64,000 bases of DNA from Streptomyces roseirectus. GTDB lineage: Bacteria > Actinomycetota > Actinomycetes > Streptomycetales > Streptomycetaceae. Shown piece by piece: positions 17,853-29,673 of the stretch. The translations under genes and the position numbers were made by a program. Where the stretch lies: positions 6,408,001 to 6,472,000 of the forward strand of contig NZ_CP060828.1 in the NCBI RefSeq assembly GCF_014489635.1, written 5' to 3'. The notes beneath the pieces are model-generated. The model saw only the letters and a program-made list of their open reading frames with translations, was not told where the DNA came from and did not search any database. Every line of letters begins with the position of its first letter. Position 1 is the stretch's first letter.

Positions 17853-17926
17853 CGGCACCTGTTCAGCTACCTAGCCTCTGTCTTCGTATGTGGATGACGG
17901 CTGGCGGCTGACAGGGAGATGACCAG

Positions 17927-19216
17927 GTGGACCTCACGATCACCGACGTACGCCTCACACCGATCCTGGTCGCCGACCCGCCGCTGCTGAACACGCAGGG
18001 CGTGCACCAGCCGTACACACCCCGCCTGATCATCGAGGTCGAGACCGCCGACGGGGTCACCGGGCTTGGGGAGACCTACGGGGACACCAAGTACCTGGAG
18101 CTGGCGCGGCCGTTCGCCGGGCGGCTGCTCGGGCGGTCCGTCGCCGACCACAACGGGCTGTTCACGGTGATGAACGGGGTGGACGTCGACCGCGAACGGG
18201 TCGTCGACCAGGTCGACGTCGGCGGGCTGCGGGGCGTGCAGACGGCGGACAAGCTGCGGCTGTCCGTCGTCTCCGGCTTCGAGGTCGCCTGCCTCGACGC
18301 GCTCGGCAAGGCACTCGGGCTGCCCGTGCACGCGCTCCTCGGCGGGAAGGTGCGCGACGCCGTCGAGTACAGCGCGTACCTGTTCTACAAGTGGGCCGAG
18401 CACCCCGCGGGCGTGGCCGCCGAGCGGGACGACTGGGGGGCCGCCCTCGATCCCGCCGGGGTCGTCGAGCAGGCGCGGAAGTTCACCGAGCGGTACGGGT
18501 TCACGTCCTTCAAGCTCAAGGGCGGCGTCTTCCCGCCCGAGGAGGAGATCGCCGCCGTCCGCGCGCTCGCCGAGGCGTTCCCCGGACACCCCCTGCGGCT
18601 CGACCCCAACGGGGCCTGGTCCGTGGAGACGTCCCTCACCGTCGCCAAGGAACTCGGCGACGTCCTCGAATACCTGGAGGACCCCGCCCTCGGCACCGAC
18701 GCCATGGCCGAGGTCGCCGCGCGCGCGGGCGTGCCGCTCGCGACGAACATGTGCGTCACGACGTTCGCCGAGATCCCCGACGCGTTCACCCGGGGGGCCG
18801 TCCAGGTCGTCCTCTCCGACCACCACTACTGGGGCGGCCTGCGCAACACCCAGCGACTTGCCGCGATCTGCCGGACGTTCGGGGTGGGCGTCTCCATGCA
18901 CTCCAACACCCACCTCGGCATCTCCCTCGCCGCGATGACCCACGTCGCCGCCACCGTCCCCGGCCTCCACCACGCCTGCGACTCCCACTACCCCTGGCAG
19001 TCCGAGGACGTCCTCACCCAGCGCCTCACCTTCGACGCCGGCCGCGTCACGGTCACCGACACCCCGGGCCTCGGCGTCGAACTCGACCACGACCGGCTCG
19101 CCTTCCTCCACCGCCGCTGGCTCGACGACGACGGCACCCTGCGCGACCGCGACGACGCCGCCGCGATGCGGGTGGCCGAGCCGGGGTGGGAGACGCCCTC
19201 GGTGCCGCGGTGGTGA
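17927..19216 (+). CDS. Glucarate dehydratase (enolase superfamily)
   Basis: Converts D-glucarate (or L-idarate) to 5-keto-4-deoxy-D-glucarate. The 429-residue product has the N-terminal capping domain (TPRLIIEVETADGVTGLGE), the catalytic KxK lysines in FTSFKLKGG, metal ligands in LRLDPNGAW, LEDPA and ATNMCVT, and the catalytic His/Asp region SDHHYWGG and SMHSNTHLGIS. These fit glucarate dehydratase rather than generic muconate-lactonising members. Start GTG at 17927 after a weak GACCAG site; an upstream region of 74 bp separates it from the surface-protein gene. No other glucarate genes are next to it, so it stands as a single catabolic gene here. Confidence 0.9.
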   Translation: MDLTITDVRLTPILVADPPLLNTQGVHQPYTPRLIIEVETADGVTGLGETYGDTKYLELARPFAGRLLGRSVADHNGLFTVMNGVDVDRERVVDQVDVGGLRGVQTADKLRLSVVSGFEVACLDALGKALGLPVHALLGGKVRDAVEYSAYLFYKWAEHPAGVAAERDDWGAALDPAGVVEQARKFTERYGFTSFKLKGGVFPPEEEIAAVRALAEAFPGHPLRLDPNGAWSVETSLTVAKELGDVLEYLEDPALGTDAMAEVAARAGVPLATNMCVTTFAEIPDAFTRGAVQVVLSDHHYWGGLRNTQRLAAICRTFGVGVSMHSNTHLGISLAAMTHVAATVPGLHHACDSHYPWQSEDVLTQRLTFDAGRVTVTDTPGLGVELDHDRLAFLHRRWLDDDGTLRDRDDAAAMRVAEPGWETPSVPRW

Positions 19217-19879
19217 GGGTGGTGAGTGGGGGTACGCGCGCGTAGGGCGTGAATCGAGCTTCCACGCGTGCGTGGAGGGTGAGTCGGGGTGCACGCGTGC
19301 GTGAGGGCGGGGCGGGGAGGGGGTGTGTGCGGGCGTGTGGGTGAAGAGGGCTGTGCGCGTCAGCCGTGGCGGCGGACGTATCCGGCGTTCGCGCGCGGGA
19401 GGATCGGGACGGGCGAGAGGGCACCGTGCGCGCACGCGCGTGCGTCAGGGCGGCCTGGCCACGCGCGGGCCGGCTGGCCGGCTGTCCCCGTGCGCGCGCC
19501 GCGCGGTTCTGGGCCGCTCAGGAGGCCGTGACGTCTCCCGCTCGTCTTCGTGCGCGCACGCGCGTGAGCTTCGAGGCCGAGCCGCAGGTGTGGGGGCGTC
19601 CTGCCTGCCTGCGCGCCCGCTTTCCGCCAGTGCCCCGGCGGCCTGCTCATGCCGGACGGTCTGTCCATGCCGGGTGGAGCGTCCCCCGATGCCCCGGCCT
19701 CGCCCCCGGTTCGCTTCCCATGTGGGGGTCCCGTGAGGCTCCGGGCGGTGGCGGGCCTGTTGTGGGGCCCGTTGTCGGTGGGGTGGTGCACACTGGCCGG
19801 ATCGGCACATCGCGAGGGCGCACCGTCGGTGGGGCGTCGTCGGGGTGGCTGGATCGGCACCACTCGCAGGGAGCGCACC
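19217..19879. other. Non-coding stretch rich in CGCGCGTG-type sequence
   Basis: No convincing gene is present. Short frames here lack family similarity. The notable content is alternating purine-pyrimidine palindromes: cacgcgtgcgtg at about 19265 and 19290, tgcgcgcacgcgcgtg at about 19430 and again at 19550, and cgtgcgcgcgccgcgcg near 19490. See also the matching stretch after the kinase gene. Confidence 0.6.
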
Positions 19880-21022
19880 GTGACCCCGTCCGACGCGTCG
19901 GCAGGAGAGACCGTATCGAGGAGCAGGATCCGTCCGGACCGGCAGTGTCCGATGGATCCGCTGGCCGCCGTGCGGAGGCCCGACGATCCGGCGTGCGACG
20001 TGTACCTGACGGGAACGGTCTTCCTGGACATCATCTTCACCGGCCTCGACTCCGCGCCCGTGCGGGGCACCGAGTCGTGGGCCAGGGGGATGGGATCGAG
20101 CCCCGGCGGCGTCGCCAACATGGCGACCGCGCTGGCCCGCCTCAACCTGCGGACGTCCCTCGCGGCGGCCTTCGGCGACGACCACTATGGCGAGTACTGC
20201 TGGGACGCGCTGGAACAGGGCGAGGGCATCGACCTGACGCCCTCGCGCACAGTGCCCGGCTGGCACTCCCCGGTGACCGTGTCCATGGCGTACGAGGGCG
20301 AACGCACGATGGTCTCCCACGGCCACGAGGCACCCCCCGAGAAGCCCGCCCCCACCTGCCCGCCGCCCGCGCGCGCGGCCGTCGCCTCCCTCACCCCCGG
20401 CAGACGCGAACCCTGGATCGCGCAGGCCGCCTCGAAGGGCACCCGCATCTTCGGCGACGTCGGCTGGGACGACACCGGCGCGTGGGACCTCGCCGGGCTC
20501 GCCGACCTGGAGCACTGCGAGGCGTTCCTGCCCAACGCGGAGGAGGCGATGCGGTACACGCGCACGGACTGCCCCCGCAAGGCCGCCCACGCCCTCACCG
20601 AACACGTGCCGCTCGCGGTCGTCACGCTGGGCGCGCAGGGCGCGTACGCGGTGGACCGGCGCACCGGCGAGACCGCCGAGGTGCCCGCGATCGCCGTCGA
20701 GGCGCTGGACCCGACCGGCGCGGGGGACGTCTTCGTCGCCGGTTTCGTCACCGGTACCCTCGCCGGCTGGCCCCTCGCCGACCGCCTCGCCTTCGCGGGC
20801 CTCACGGCGGCCCTCTCCGTCCAGGAGTTCGGCGGCTCCCTCTCCGCCCCCGGCTGGTCCGAGATCGCCGCCTGGTGGCGCAAGGTCCGCTCCCTGCCCG
20901 ACCAGGACCCCGAGGCCCTGCGCCGCTACGCCTTCCTCGGCACCGTCCTGTCAGCCGACGACGCCCGCCCCTGGCCCCTCCGCAGAGCCGTACCGACGAT
21001 CGGCTTCCGCCGCTCGGCCTGA
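19880..21022 (+). CDS. PfkB-family carbohydrate kinase
   Basis: Ribokinase-fold sugar kinase: the N-terminal YLTGTVFLDIIFTGL and GSSPGGVANMATALARLNL segments and the C-terminal DPTGAGDVFVAGFVTG (anion hole and catalytic Asp) are diagnostic. The sugar substrate cannot be read from sequence. I chose the GTG at 19880, six bases after GGGAG, giving 380 residues with a 24-residue extension before the first strand; an ATG at 19951 is the alternative. The frame remains open upstream to 19649 but through repetitive DNA. It stands alone between two long non-coding regions. Confidence 0.8.
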   Translation: MTPSDASAGETVSRSRIRPDRQCPMDPLAAVRRPDDPACDVYLTGTVFLDIIFTGLDSAPVRGTESWARGMGSSPGGVANMATALARLNLRTSLAAAFGDDHYGEYCWDALEQGEGIDLTPSRTVPGWHSPVTVSMAYEGERTMVSHGHEAPPEKPAPTCPPPARAAVASLTPGRREPWIAQAASKGTRIFGDVGWDDTGAWDLAGLADLEHCEAFLPNAEEAMRYTRTDCPRKAAHALTEHVPLAVVTLGAQGAYAVDRRTGETAEVPAIAVEALDPTGAGDVFVAGFVTGTLAGWPLADRLAFAGLTAALSVQEFGGSLSAPGWSEIAAWWRKVRSLPDQDPEALRRYAFLGTVLSADDARPWPLRRAVPTIGFRRSA

Positions 21023-21881
21023 ACCACGCGCCCCCGCGGACGCGCATGGCCGGACGGACGAACAACACCGACCACCGCCGAACCGCCGGCCGGCGTACGG
21101 GGGGCCACTCACACGCGGGGCCACACGGCGGACCGCCCCCCCCCGCGCGCGTGGGCGACTCCGCGAGGGTGTCCGCTTCGTGGACGTCGCACGGGGACCG
21201 CCCCCGCGCGCGTCGGTGACTCCTGCGGCGCCGCACCGCCGAGTCGCCGACGGCCGGGCCGCACTCCCGCGCGCGGGCGACTCCGTGCCGGGCACGGAGG
21301 TATCCGGCGTCGACCTGGCCCACACACGCGTGCGTGGCCGACTCCCCGGGGCACGGGGTCGGCCCGGCGAACCGCACCCTCGTGCGCGGGGGCCCAGAAC
21401 TATCAGGACCCCGCTGACTACCCGCACGCCCGTGCGCGCGGGGCGACGAGGCGTCCGGGAAACCGGGCGTGCACAGCCCGTCATCCGCCCGCCCGTGCGT
21501 GGGGGCGAGGAAGCCGAGCGGCGGTCACGGAGCCCCCACCGGCCCGCCCGCACACGCGGAGGGCGAGGGGCAGCCGTCCGGAGCACGCGCGAGCGACGGC
21601 CGTAGCCGGCCGTCGGAGGCCGCCGCGGTCGGATGTCGCCCTCCGCGCGCGTGGCCCCCGGCGCCGCAATGATCCAGCTCGGCGGCAACAGCCGCCCTCC
21701 GCGCGCGTATGTCCCCGGCGGCGCCCACCGCACCCCCTTCCGCCTCCCCACCACCCCCGCACTCCCGTGCGAAAAGCCCTTCGGTGTTGTCAGTGACAGG
21801 GCGTAGGCTTGAACGTGCCAGGCCGCCCTTGTGGTAGGCGAGACGCGTTCGGGAGGACGTAGAGGCCCAGCGGGCCGGACT
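21023..21881. other. Non-coding stretch with degenerate CGCGCGTG / GGCGACTCC repeats
   Basis: About 860 bp without a supported gene. A degenerate unit, roughly ccgcgcgcgtgggcgactcc, recurs near 21145, 21205, 21262 and 21325, with weaker cgtgcgcgg and ccgcgcgcgt copies to 21710. The last 100 bp before phoH are less repetitive and should contain its promoter, but I see no confident -35/-10 pair. Confidence 0.55.
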
Positions 21882-24020
<2,139 letters not shown>

Positions 24021-24033
24021 CGAAACCAGCGCC

Positions 24034-24531
24034 ATGTCGATCGACGTCAACAACGAGTCCGGAACCGAGGTCGACGAGCAGGCGATCCTCGACATCGCCC
24101 GCTACGCGCTGGCGCGGATGAGGATCCACCCGCTGTCGGAGCTGTCGGTGATCGTCGTGGACGCCGACGCGATGGAGCAGCTGCACATCCAGTGGATGGA
24201 CCTGCCCGGACCGACGGACGTGATGTCGTTCCCGATGGACGAGCTGCGCCCGCCGAGCAAGGACGACGAGGAGCCCCCGCAGGGCCTGCTCGGGGACATC
24301 GTGCTGTGCCCGGAGGTCGCGAAGAAGCAGGGGGACGAGGCGCCCACGCGGCACTCCATGGACGAGGAGCTTCAGTTGCTCACCGTCCACGGGGTGCTGC
24401 ACCTGCTCGGGTACGACCACGAGGAGCCCGACGAGAAGGCCGAGATGTTCGGCCTCCAGGCGGCCATCGTGGACGGCTGGCGGGCCGAGAAGGGCCTCAC
24501 CGGCCCGTCGCCCGCGCCGACCGTGTCATGA
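24034..24531 (+). CDS. ybeY: Endoribonuclease YbeY
   Basis: Single-strand-specific metallo-endoribonuclease needed for 16S rRNA 3'-end maturation and ribosome quality control. The zinc motif [11 protein letters not shown] is near residues 117-127, preceded by [11 protein letters not shown], a second family landmark. ATG at 24034, 13 bp after phoH, gives 165 residues, normal for Streptomyces. Its stop overlaps the next gene's ATG (ATGA). The frame is open upstream within phoH but without similarity. Confidence 0.95.
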   Translation: MSIDVNNESGTEVDEQAILDIARYALARMRIHPLSELSVIVVDADAMEQLHIQWMDLPGPTDVMSFPMDELRPPSKDDEEPPQGLLGDIVLCPEVAKKQGDEAPTRHSMDEELQLLTVHGVLHLLGYDHEEPDEKAEMFGLQAAIVDGWRAEKGLTGPSPAPTVS

Positions 24532-25823
24532 GCGTCCAGCTCGTCGCGGGCGCCGTCGCACTGGTCGTCGTCGCCTGGCTCGCCGCCTGCGCGGAGGCGG
24601 GCCTCGCGCGCGTGTCCAGTTTCCGCGCCGAGGAGGCCGTCAAGTCGGGGCGGCGCGGCAGCGCGAAGCTCGCGCAGGTCGCGGCCGACCCGACGCGCTA
24701 TCTGAACGTCGCGCTGCTGGTCCGGGTGGCCTGCGAGATGGCCGCCGCCGCGCTGGTGACGTACGCGTTCCTCCAGGAGACCGGCGAGACGTGGGCGGCG
24801 CTGCTGTCCGCGATCGGTGTGATGGTCCTCGTCTCGTACGTCGCCGTCGGCGTCTCGCCGCGCACGATCGGCCGTCAGCATCCGCTGAACACGGCCACGG
24901 CCGCCGCGTACGTCCTGCTGCCGCTCGCGCGGATCATGGGCCCGATCCCCTCGCTGCTGATCCTCATCGGCAACGCGCTCACCCCCGGCAAGGGTTTCCG
25001 GCGGGGCCCGTTCGCGTCCGAGGCGGAGCTGCGCGCGATGGTCGACCTCGCGGAGCAGGAGTCGCTGATCGAGGACGACGAGCGCCGGATGGTGCACTCG
25101 GTGTTCGAGCTGGGCGACACCCTGGTGCGTGAGGTCATGGTCCCCAGGACCGATCTCGTGGTCATCGAGCGGTACAAGACGATCCGTCAGGCGCTGACCC
25201 TGGCTCTCAGGTCGGGGTTCTCCCGGATACCGGTCACGGGGGAGAGTGAGGACGACATCGTCGGGATCGTCTATCTCAAGGACCTGGTCCGCAAGACGCA
25301 CATCAGCCGTGACACCGAGTCCGACCTGGTGTCGACGGCGATGCGGCCCGCCGCGTTCGTCCCGGACACGAAGAACGCCGGTGACCTGCTGCGGGAGATG
25401 CAGCAGGAGCGCAACCACGTCGCCGTCGTCATCGACGAGTACGGCGGCACGGCCGGGATCGTCACCATCGAGGACATCCTGGAGGAGATCGTCGGCGAGA
25501 TCACCGACGAGTACGACAGGGAACTCCCTCCTGTGGAGGACCTGGGTGACGACCGGCACCGGGTCACCGCGCGTCTGGACATCACGGACCTCGGTGAGCT
25601 GTACGGACTTGAGGAGTACGACGACGAGGACGTCGAGACGGTCGGCGGGCTCCTCGCGAAGGCGTTGGGGCGGGTGCCCATCGCGGGTGCCTCCGCGGTC
25701 GTACGTCTTCCGGACGACCGGACGCTGCGGCTGACCGCGGAGGCGGCGGCCGGGCGGCGGAACAAGATCGTGACGGTGCTGGTGGAGCCCGTAGGGGAAG
25801 ACCCGGAGAAGGAGTCGGTGTGA
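24528..25823 (+). CDS. CNNM/CBS-domain membrane protein (hemolysin/CorC family)
   Basis: A 431-residue inner-membrane protein: N-terminal CNNM (DUF21) domain with about four membrane segments ([54 protein letters not shown]), an acidic helix ([19 protein letters not shown]) leading to a CBS pair, and a C-terminal CorC/HlyC domain ([18 protein letters not shown]). Family members are linked to Mg2+/Co2+ efflux, not hemolysis. ATG 24528 overlaps the ybeY stop, and its TGA overlaps the GTG of the following gene, so phoH-ybeY-this gene-mmcQ form one operon. Confidence 0.92.
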   Translation: MSVQLVAGAVALVVVAWLAACAEAGLARVSSFRAEEAVKSGRRGSAKLAQVAADPTRYLNVALLVRVACEMAAAALVTYAFLQETGETWAALLSAIGVMVLVSYVAVGVSPRTIGRQHPLNTATAAAYVLLPLARIMGPIPSLLILIGNALTPGKGFRRGPFASEAELRAMVDLAEQESLIEDDERRMVHSVFELGDTLVREVMVPRTDLVVIERYKTIRQALTLALRSGFSRIPVTGESEDDIVGIVYLKDLVRKTHISRDTESDLVSTAMRPAAFVPDTKNAGDLLREMQQERNHVAVVIDEYGGTAGIVTIEDILEEIVGEITDEYDRELPPVEDLGDDRHRVTARLDITDLGELYGLEEYDDEDVETVGGLLAKALGRVPIAGASAVVRLPDDRTLRLTAEAAAGRRNKIVTVLVEPVGEDPEKESV

Positions 25824-26179
25824 CCCCGCAGGAGCTGCGTGACCTGTGTCTGTCCTTCAACGCGGCCGTCGAGGACTTCCCGTTCTCGCCGGAGATCTCC
25901 GTGTTCAAGGTCCGCGGCAAGATGTTCGCGCTGTCCTGGATCGACGCGGTGCCGCTCAAGGTCAACCTCAAGTGCGACCCCGAGGACGCCGTACGACTTC
26001 GGGGGGAGTACCCGGGTCTCGTCACTCCCGGGTATCACATGAACAAGCGGCACTGGAACACGGTCGTGCTGGACGGGGAGCTGCCGGGGCGGCTGGTGCG
26101 GGAGCTGGTGGAGGACTCGTACGACCTGGTGGTGGCGGGGTTGCCGAGGGCGGAGCGGTTGCGGCTGGACCGGGCGTAG
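25820..26179 (+). CDS. MmcQ/YjbR family protein
   Basis: A 119-residue protein of the MmcQ/YjbR family, a CyaY-like double-wing fold implicated in DNA binding, with function not settled. The landmarks are [19 protein letters not shown], the basic loop [12 protein letters not shown], and [15 protein letters not shown] 25820 overlaps the preceding TGA (GTGTGA) and indicates translational coupling to the CBS-domain gene. Confidence 0.9.
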   Translation: MTPQELRDLCLSFNAAVEDFPFSPEISVFKVRGKMFALSWIDAVPLKVNLKCDPEDAVRLRGEYPGLVTPGYHMNKRHWNTVVLDGELPGRLVRELVEDSYDLVVAGLPRAERLRLDRA

Positions 26180-26345
26180 GGGCGGCGCCGGGGTCGGGGG
26201 AGCTCCGGGGTCTGGGGGTGCGGGGAGCCGGGCGTCGGGGGTGTGCGGGGCGGTGTGATAATCGCCCTCGCCCGCTTGTCACCCTCGCGATCACGCCGGA
26301 TCACCCTCGTGATTCCGCCCTGGTCGCCGGACGTCCGGAGGCCCC

Positions 26346-27740
26346 ATGCCCGCGCTGTACGACTTCGCGACCTGGGCGCCGATGCTCAGGGTGATCCGGG
26401 AGAGCAATGCCGCGATCCTCGCGGTGCCCGGTGGGTACGTGCAGGGGAATGTCGGGCAGGGGTCGTGGAGCGTGCCGGTGCGCCGGGTGTCGCCGCCGCC
26501 CGGGCAGGCGGCCCAGCTCTCGGACATGCAGGAGGAGTGGGACGCCGTCGAGCTGGTGCGCGGCGCGCTCGTGGAGGCCGGGGTCGAGCGGGTGCCGTTC
26601 GTCGTCGAGTGCACGCCTCAAGGGGCCGCCGTCCTAAGGCTGTTCGGGCCGCATCCGCACGTCGAGTCCGGGGCGGACGGGCCGCAGGGCGGCGCGCTGA
26701 TCCTGGTGGACGACGCCGTTCCCGCGCCCTGGCGCAGGCTGCCCGCGCCGGTGCCGGGCGCGGTGCCGGCGCCGACGGCGGACCCGGGGGAGCTGGGGCG
26801 GGTGCTGCGTGAGCGGTTGCCGGACGCGGTCGGGGCGAGCGAGGAGGAGCTGGCGGAGGCGGAGGCGCGGCTGGGTGTAGTACTTCCGGAGGAGTTGAAG
26901 GCGCTGTACCGGGTCGTACGGGGGCGGTGGGAGGACTGGGAGGGTGACTTCGACGTCGCCGACCGGGTCGCCGAGACGGTGGGGTGTGAACTCCTGCCGC
27001 TGGACCAGGTGTTCGTCGCCGACGTGTCGACCCGGCCGTGTCCCTGGCGGTTCGCGGCGATGGAGGCGGCCGTCACCCGGGCCGACGACGCGGTGCAGGG
27101 TGTCGTCGGGTCGCCCGGCTGGATCGTCTTCGGTGACAACGGGGGTGGCGACTCGCTCGTCGTCGATCTGACGCCTGGTCCTCAGGGGTATGTGGGGCAG
27201 GTAGTCCTTCTGAGCCACGAGGCGAACATCGGGGGTGAGCTGCTTGCCGACTCCCTCACGGATCTGGTCCTCAGGGGGGAGCGGGAGGACGACGGCCGTT
27301 GGCAGCGGGACGAGTTGCCCGAGGTGGCCCGGGTTCATCACCGTGCTCTGCGGAGCGTCGAGGCCGCCGCGCATCCCGCGCTGGAGGTGCTGTCCCTCGG
27401 CGTCTGGGACGAGGAGCCGTTCAGCCTCGCTCCCGTCGTCGGCCTCCCTCACCTGCGTACGCTCACCGCCTACCCCGGCACCCTCGCCGACCCCCTCGAA
27501 ATCGCCTCCCTCCCCGGCCTCGAATACCTCGAACTCCCCCCGGAATACTGGCGCCCCCTCCTCGACGCCGGCGCCGTCCCACCCACCCTCCTCGCCGCCT
27601 CCATCGAAACCAACAGCCACTCCGACCACCACCACCCCCTGACCCTGGCCGCCCTCGCGGACGAGATCCTCGCCCAGTTCGGCCGACCGGCGATACCGGT
27701 ACGGGTGCTGGAGGGGGACTTGGGGCCGGTCGGGGGGTGA
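26346..27740 (+). CDS. SUKH (SMI1/KNR4) domain protein
   Basis: 464 residues. The central part, about 160-310, is a SUKH fold: [20 protein letters not shown], then [23 protein letters not shown] and [12 protein letters not shown] proteins are often immunity proteins of contact-dependent or polymorphic toxins but also occur as housekeeping adaptors in actinobacteria. The N-terminal 150 residues are of unknown fold; the C-terminal 120 contain LRR-like strands ([33 protein letters not shown]). No toxin gene is adjacent. ATG 26346 is 166 bp from the previous gene, without an evident ribosome site. A long tandem-repeat region follows. Confidence 0.8.
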   Translation: MPALYDFATWAPMLRVIRESNAAILAVPGGYVQGNVGQGSWSVPVRRVSPPPGQAAQLSDMQEEWDAVELVRGALVEAGVERVPFVVECTPQGAAVLRLFGPHPHVESGADGPQGGALILVDDAVPAPWRRLPAPVPGAVPAPTADPGELGRVLRERLPDAVGASEEELAEAEARLGVVLPEELKALYRVVRGRWEDWEGDFDVADRVAETVGCELLPLDQVFVADVSTRPCPWRFAAMEAAVTRADDAVQGVVGSPGWIVFGDNGGGDSLVVDLTPGPQGYVGQVVLLSHEANIGGELLADSLTDLVLRGEREDDGRWQRDELPEVARVHHRALRSVEAAAHPALEVLSLGVWDEEPFSLAPVVGLPHLRTLTAYPGTLADPLEIASLPGLEYLELPPEYWRPLLDAGAVPPTLLAASIETNSHSDHHHPLTLAALADEILAQFGRPAIPVRVLEGDLGPVGG

Positions 27741-27810
27741 ACGGGGCTTGAGACGACCGGAGTTGGCGTGGAGGGGGTTGGGCTTAGGCGGGGGTGACCT
27801 CGGCTCGGGC

Positions 27811-28550
27811 CGCCCGGGGCTTGAGGCGGGGGTCTGGGGCTGTCCGGAGATCGTGGCGAGCGTTGGCTTGGGGATGGCGGGAGTCTTCGGGCGGCTGGAG
27901 TCGGCGGCGAGCGGGCTGGGCTGAGGCGGGGGTGACCTCGGTCTGGCCGGAGACTGCGGCGGACGATGGCCGCCCGGGGCTTGAGGCGGGGGTCTGGGGC
28001 TGTCCGGAGATCGTGGCGAGCGTTGGCTTGGGGATGGCGGGAGTCTTCGGGCGGCTGGAGTCGGCGGCGAGCGGGCTGGGCTGAGGCGGGGGTGACCTCG
28101 GTCTGGCCGGAGACTGCGGCGGACGATGGCCGCCCGGGGCTTGAGGCGGGGGTCTGGGGCTGTCCGGAGATCGTGGCGAGCGTTGGCTTGGGGATGGCGG
28201 GAGTCTTCGGGCGGCTGGAGTCGGCGGCGAGCGGGCTGGGCTGAGGCGGGGGTGACCTCGGTCTGGCCGGAGACTGCGGCGGACGATGGCCGCCCGGGGC
28301 TTGAGGCGGGGGTCTGGGGCTGTCCGGAGATCGTGGCGAGCGTTGGCTTGGGGATGGCGGGAGTCTTCGGGCGGCTGGAGTCGGCGGCGAGCGGGCTGGG
28401 CTGAGGCGGGGGTGACCTCGGTCTGGCCGGAGACTGCGGCGGACGATGGCCGCCCGGGGCTTGAGGCGGGGGTCTGGGGCTGTCCGGAGATCGTGGCGAG
28501 CGTCGGCTTGGGGACGGCGGGAGTCTTCGAGCGGCCGGAGTCGGCGACGA
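27811..28550. repeat. 160-bp tandem repeat array
   Basis: Four units of exactly 160 bp starting at 27811, 27971, 28131 and 28291 read as identical; a fifth partial unit from 28451 diverges after about 50 bp (cgttggc to cgtcggc, gggatgg to gggacgg) and fades near 28550. A degenerate 34-bp lead-in is at 27777-27810. Within a unit, tgaggcgggggt occurs twice. Since 160 is not a multiple of three, any reading frame changes phase each unit, which argues against coding. Confidence 0.95.
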
Positions 28551-28860
28551 GGGCCCGCCTCGGGCGGGTTGGGATGGGTGGTGGGGTGCTTCGGGGAGGT
28601 GCGGCCCTGCGGCCCTGTCACGGTTACGTCCCGTTGGGTGGTGTAGCGGCGTGGAGCCGGTGACTTCGCGGGGCGGCCTGCCGAGGCGGCGTCGCCGCGG
28701 CGCGTCGGGGTGCCGGCGCCGGTGAGCAGCCCACGCCGTGGCCGGGCGAGCGGGACGACGGGCGCCGCTTCGGCTCCGGGAGGGGACGGCGGCCCCGCGT
28801 CGCCACATCACCCTGCGGGACGCCATCCCCATCACCCTGGCACCTGAACGACCAGCCCCC
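28551..28860. other. Non-coding spacer between two repeat arrays
   Basis: GC-rich sequence with no supported gene. A small hairpin, cccgcc - tcg - ggcggg (28553-28567), directly follows the 160-bp repeats. Otherwise nothing recognised. Confidence 0.4.
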
Positions 28861-29052
28861 GTCACCCGTCACCCGTCATCTGCCACCCTGCCCCGTCACC
28901 CGTCACCCGTCACCCGTCATCTGCCACCCTGCCCCGTCGCCCGTCGCCCGTCGCCCGTCGCCCGTCGCCCGTCGCCCGTCGCCCGTCGCCCGTCGCCCGT
29001 CGCCCGTCGCCCGTCGCCCGTCGCCCGTCGCCCGTCGCCCGTCGCCCGTCGC
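28861..29052. repeat. CCCGTCACC / CCGTCGC simple repeats (heptamer array)
   Basis: From about 28934 to 29052 the heptamer ccgtcgc is repeated about 17 times without interruption. It is preceded by two copies of a 37-bp unit made of cccgtcac repeats ending in catctgccaccctgcccc (28861-28933), and followed by decaying cccgtcgccc copies to 29130. Such arrays are prone to slippage in copy number. Confidence 0.95.
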
Positions 29053-29173
29053 CCGGCGCCCGGTACCCTGTCGCCCCACCCCCGTCGCCCCGGCACCCCT
29101 CACCCTGTCGCCCCGCCCCCGTCGCCCCGGTACCCGAACAACCCACCCCCACCCCCTTCCGTATGCTCTGGGC

Positions 29174-29527
29174 ATGACCGATGCGAACTCCCTCGCTCCT
29201 GAGGACCTGAAGATCGTTACGCTGGCTCGTTCCGCGCGGGCGCGGAATGGTGTTGCGGAGGGGGCGGCGGTGAGGGACGAGACGGGGCGGACGTATGTGG
29301 CGGCGACGGTGGAGTTGCCGTCGTTGAGGCTGAGCGCGTTGCGGACGGCGGTGGCGATGGCGGTGGCGTCGGGGGCGGAGTCGTTGGAGGCGGCGGCTGT
29401 GGTGACGGCCGGGGGAGAGGTCGCGGCGGAGGACTTGGACGCCGTAAAAGATCTGGGCGGCGTGGGGACGCCGGTGTTGGTGGCGGGCCCCGACGGGACC
29501 GTACGCGCCACCGTCGCCGTTGGCTGA
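29174..29527 (+). CDS. Cytidine deaminase-like protein lacking zinc ligands
   Basis: 117 residues aligning by eye to the first half of cytidine deaminase: EGAAVRDETGRTYVAATVE corresponds to the substrate-binding strands and LSALRTAVAMAVASGA to the helix that in active enzymes carries the C/H-A-E zinc motif. Here that motif reads SAL, and the PCxxC pair is absent, so deaminase activity is unlikely. In other bacteria cdd sits next to era after ybeY and the CBS gene, which fits descent from cdd. ATG 29174 lies right after the simple-repeat region. Similar short proteins are, as I recall, common in Streptomyces and annotated as cytidine deaminase. Confidence 0.8.
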   Translation: MTDANSLAPEDLKIVTLARSARARNGVAEGAAVRDETGRTYVAATVELPSLRLSALRTAVAMAVASGAESLEAAAVVTAGGEVAAEDLDAVKDLGGVGTPVLVAGPDGTVRATVAVG

Positions 29528-29584
29528 AACGGGGCCTTGCCCTCGTCCGGCTCCCACGCATGAATGGAGCCGTTGATCCCGACG

Positions 29585-29600
29585 GACCGTCAGTTTTCCC
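29585..29600 (+). promoter_or_regulatory. GACCGTCAG motif upstream of secreted-protein gene
   Basis: gaccgtcagttttccc, part of a short palindrome gacgg-a-ccgtc (29581-29591), lies 75-90 bp before the start of the small secreted protein. A nearly identical motif is upstream of the next gene at 30215. Function unknown; a shared promoter or operator is possible. Confidence 0.4.
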
Positions 29601-29673
29601 CACCGGGGCCGGAGTCCGCACCCTCCCGCCCCGATCGGCCGTCCGTCTCCCCCTGGAAGGAGCCGGAAACTCC

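Noticed and set aside
27794..28663. Repeated 92-codon frames, one per 160-bp unit
   Set aside because: They recur only because the DNA repeats; each ends at the same unit stop and codes Trp/Arg/Gly-rich sequence with no start signal.
26634..28865. A 743-codon open frame on the minus strand across the SUKH gene and the 160-bp repeats
   Set aside because: Pro/Arg/Ser-rich throughout, with no domain; it is open because high-GC DNA has few stops. The SUKH gene on the other strand has the real similarity.
27811..29052. CRISPR array
   Set aside because: Units are contiguous without unique spacers, and no cas genes are in the window.
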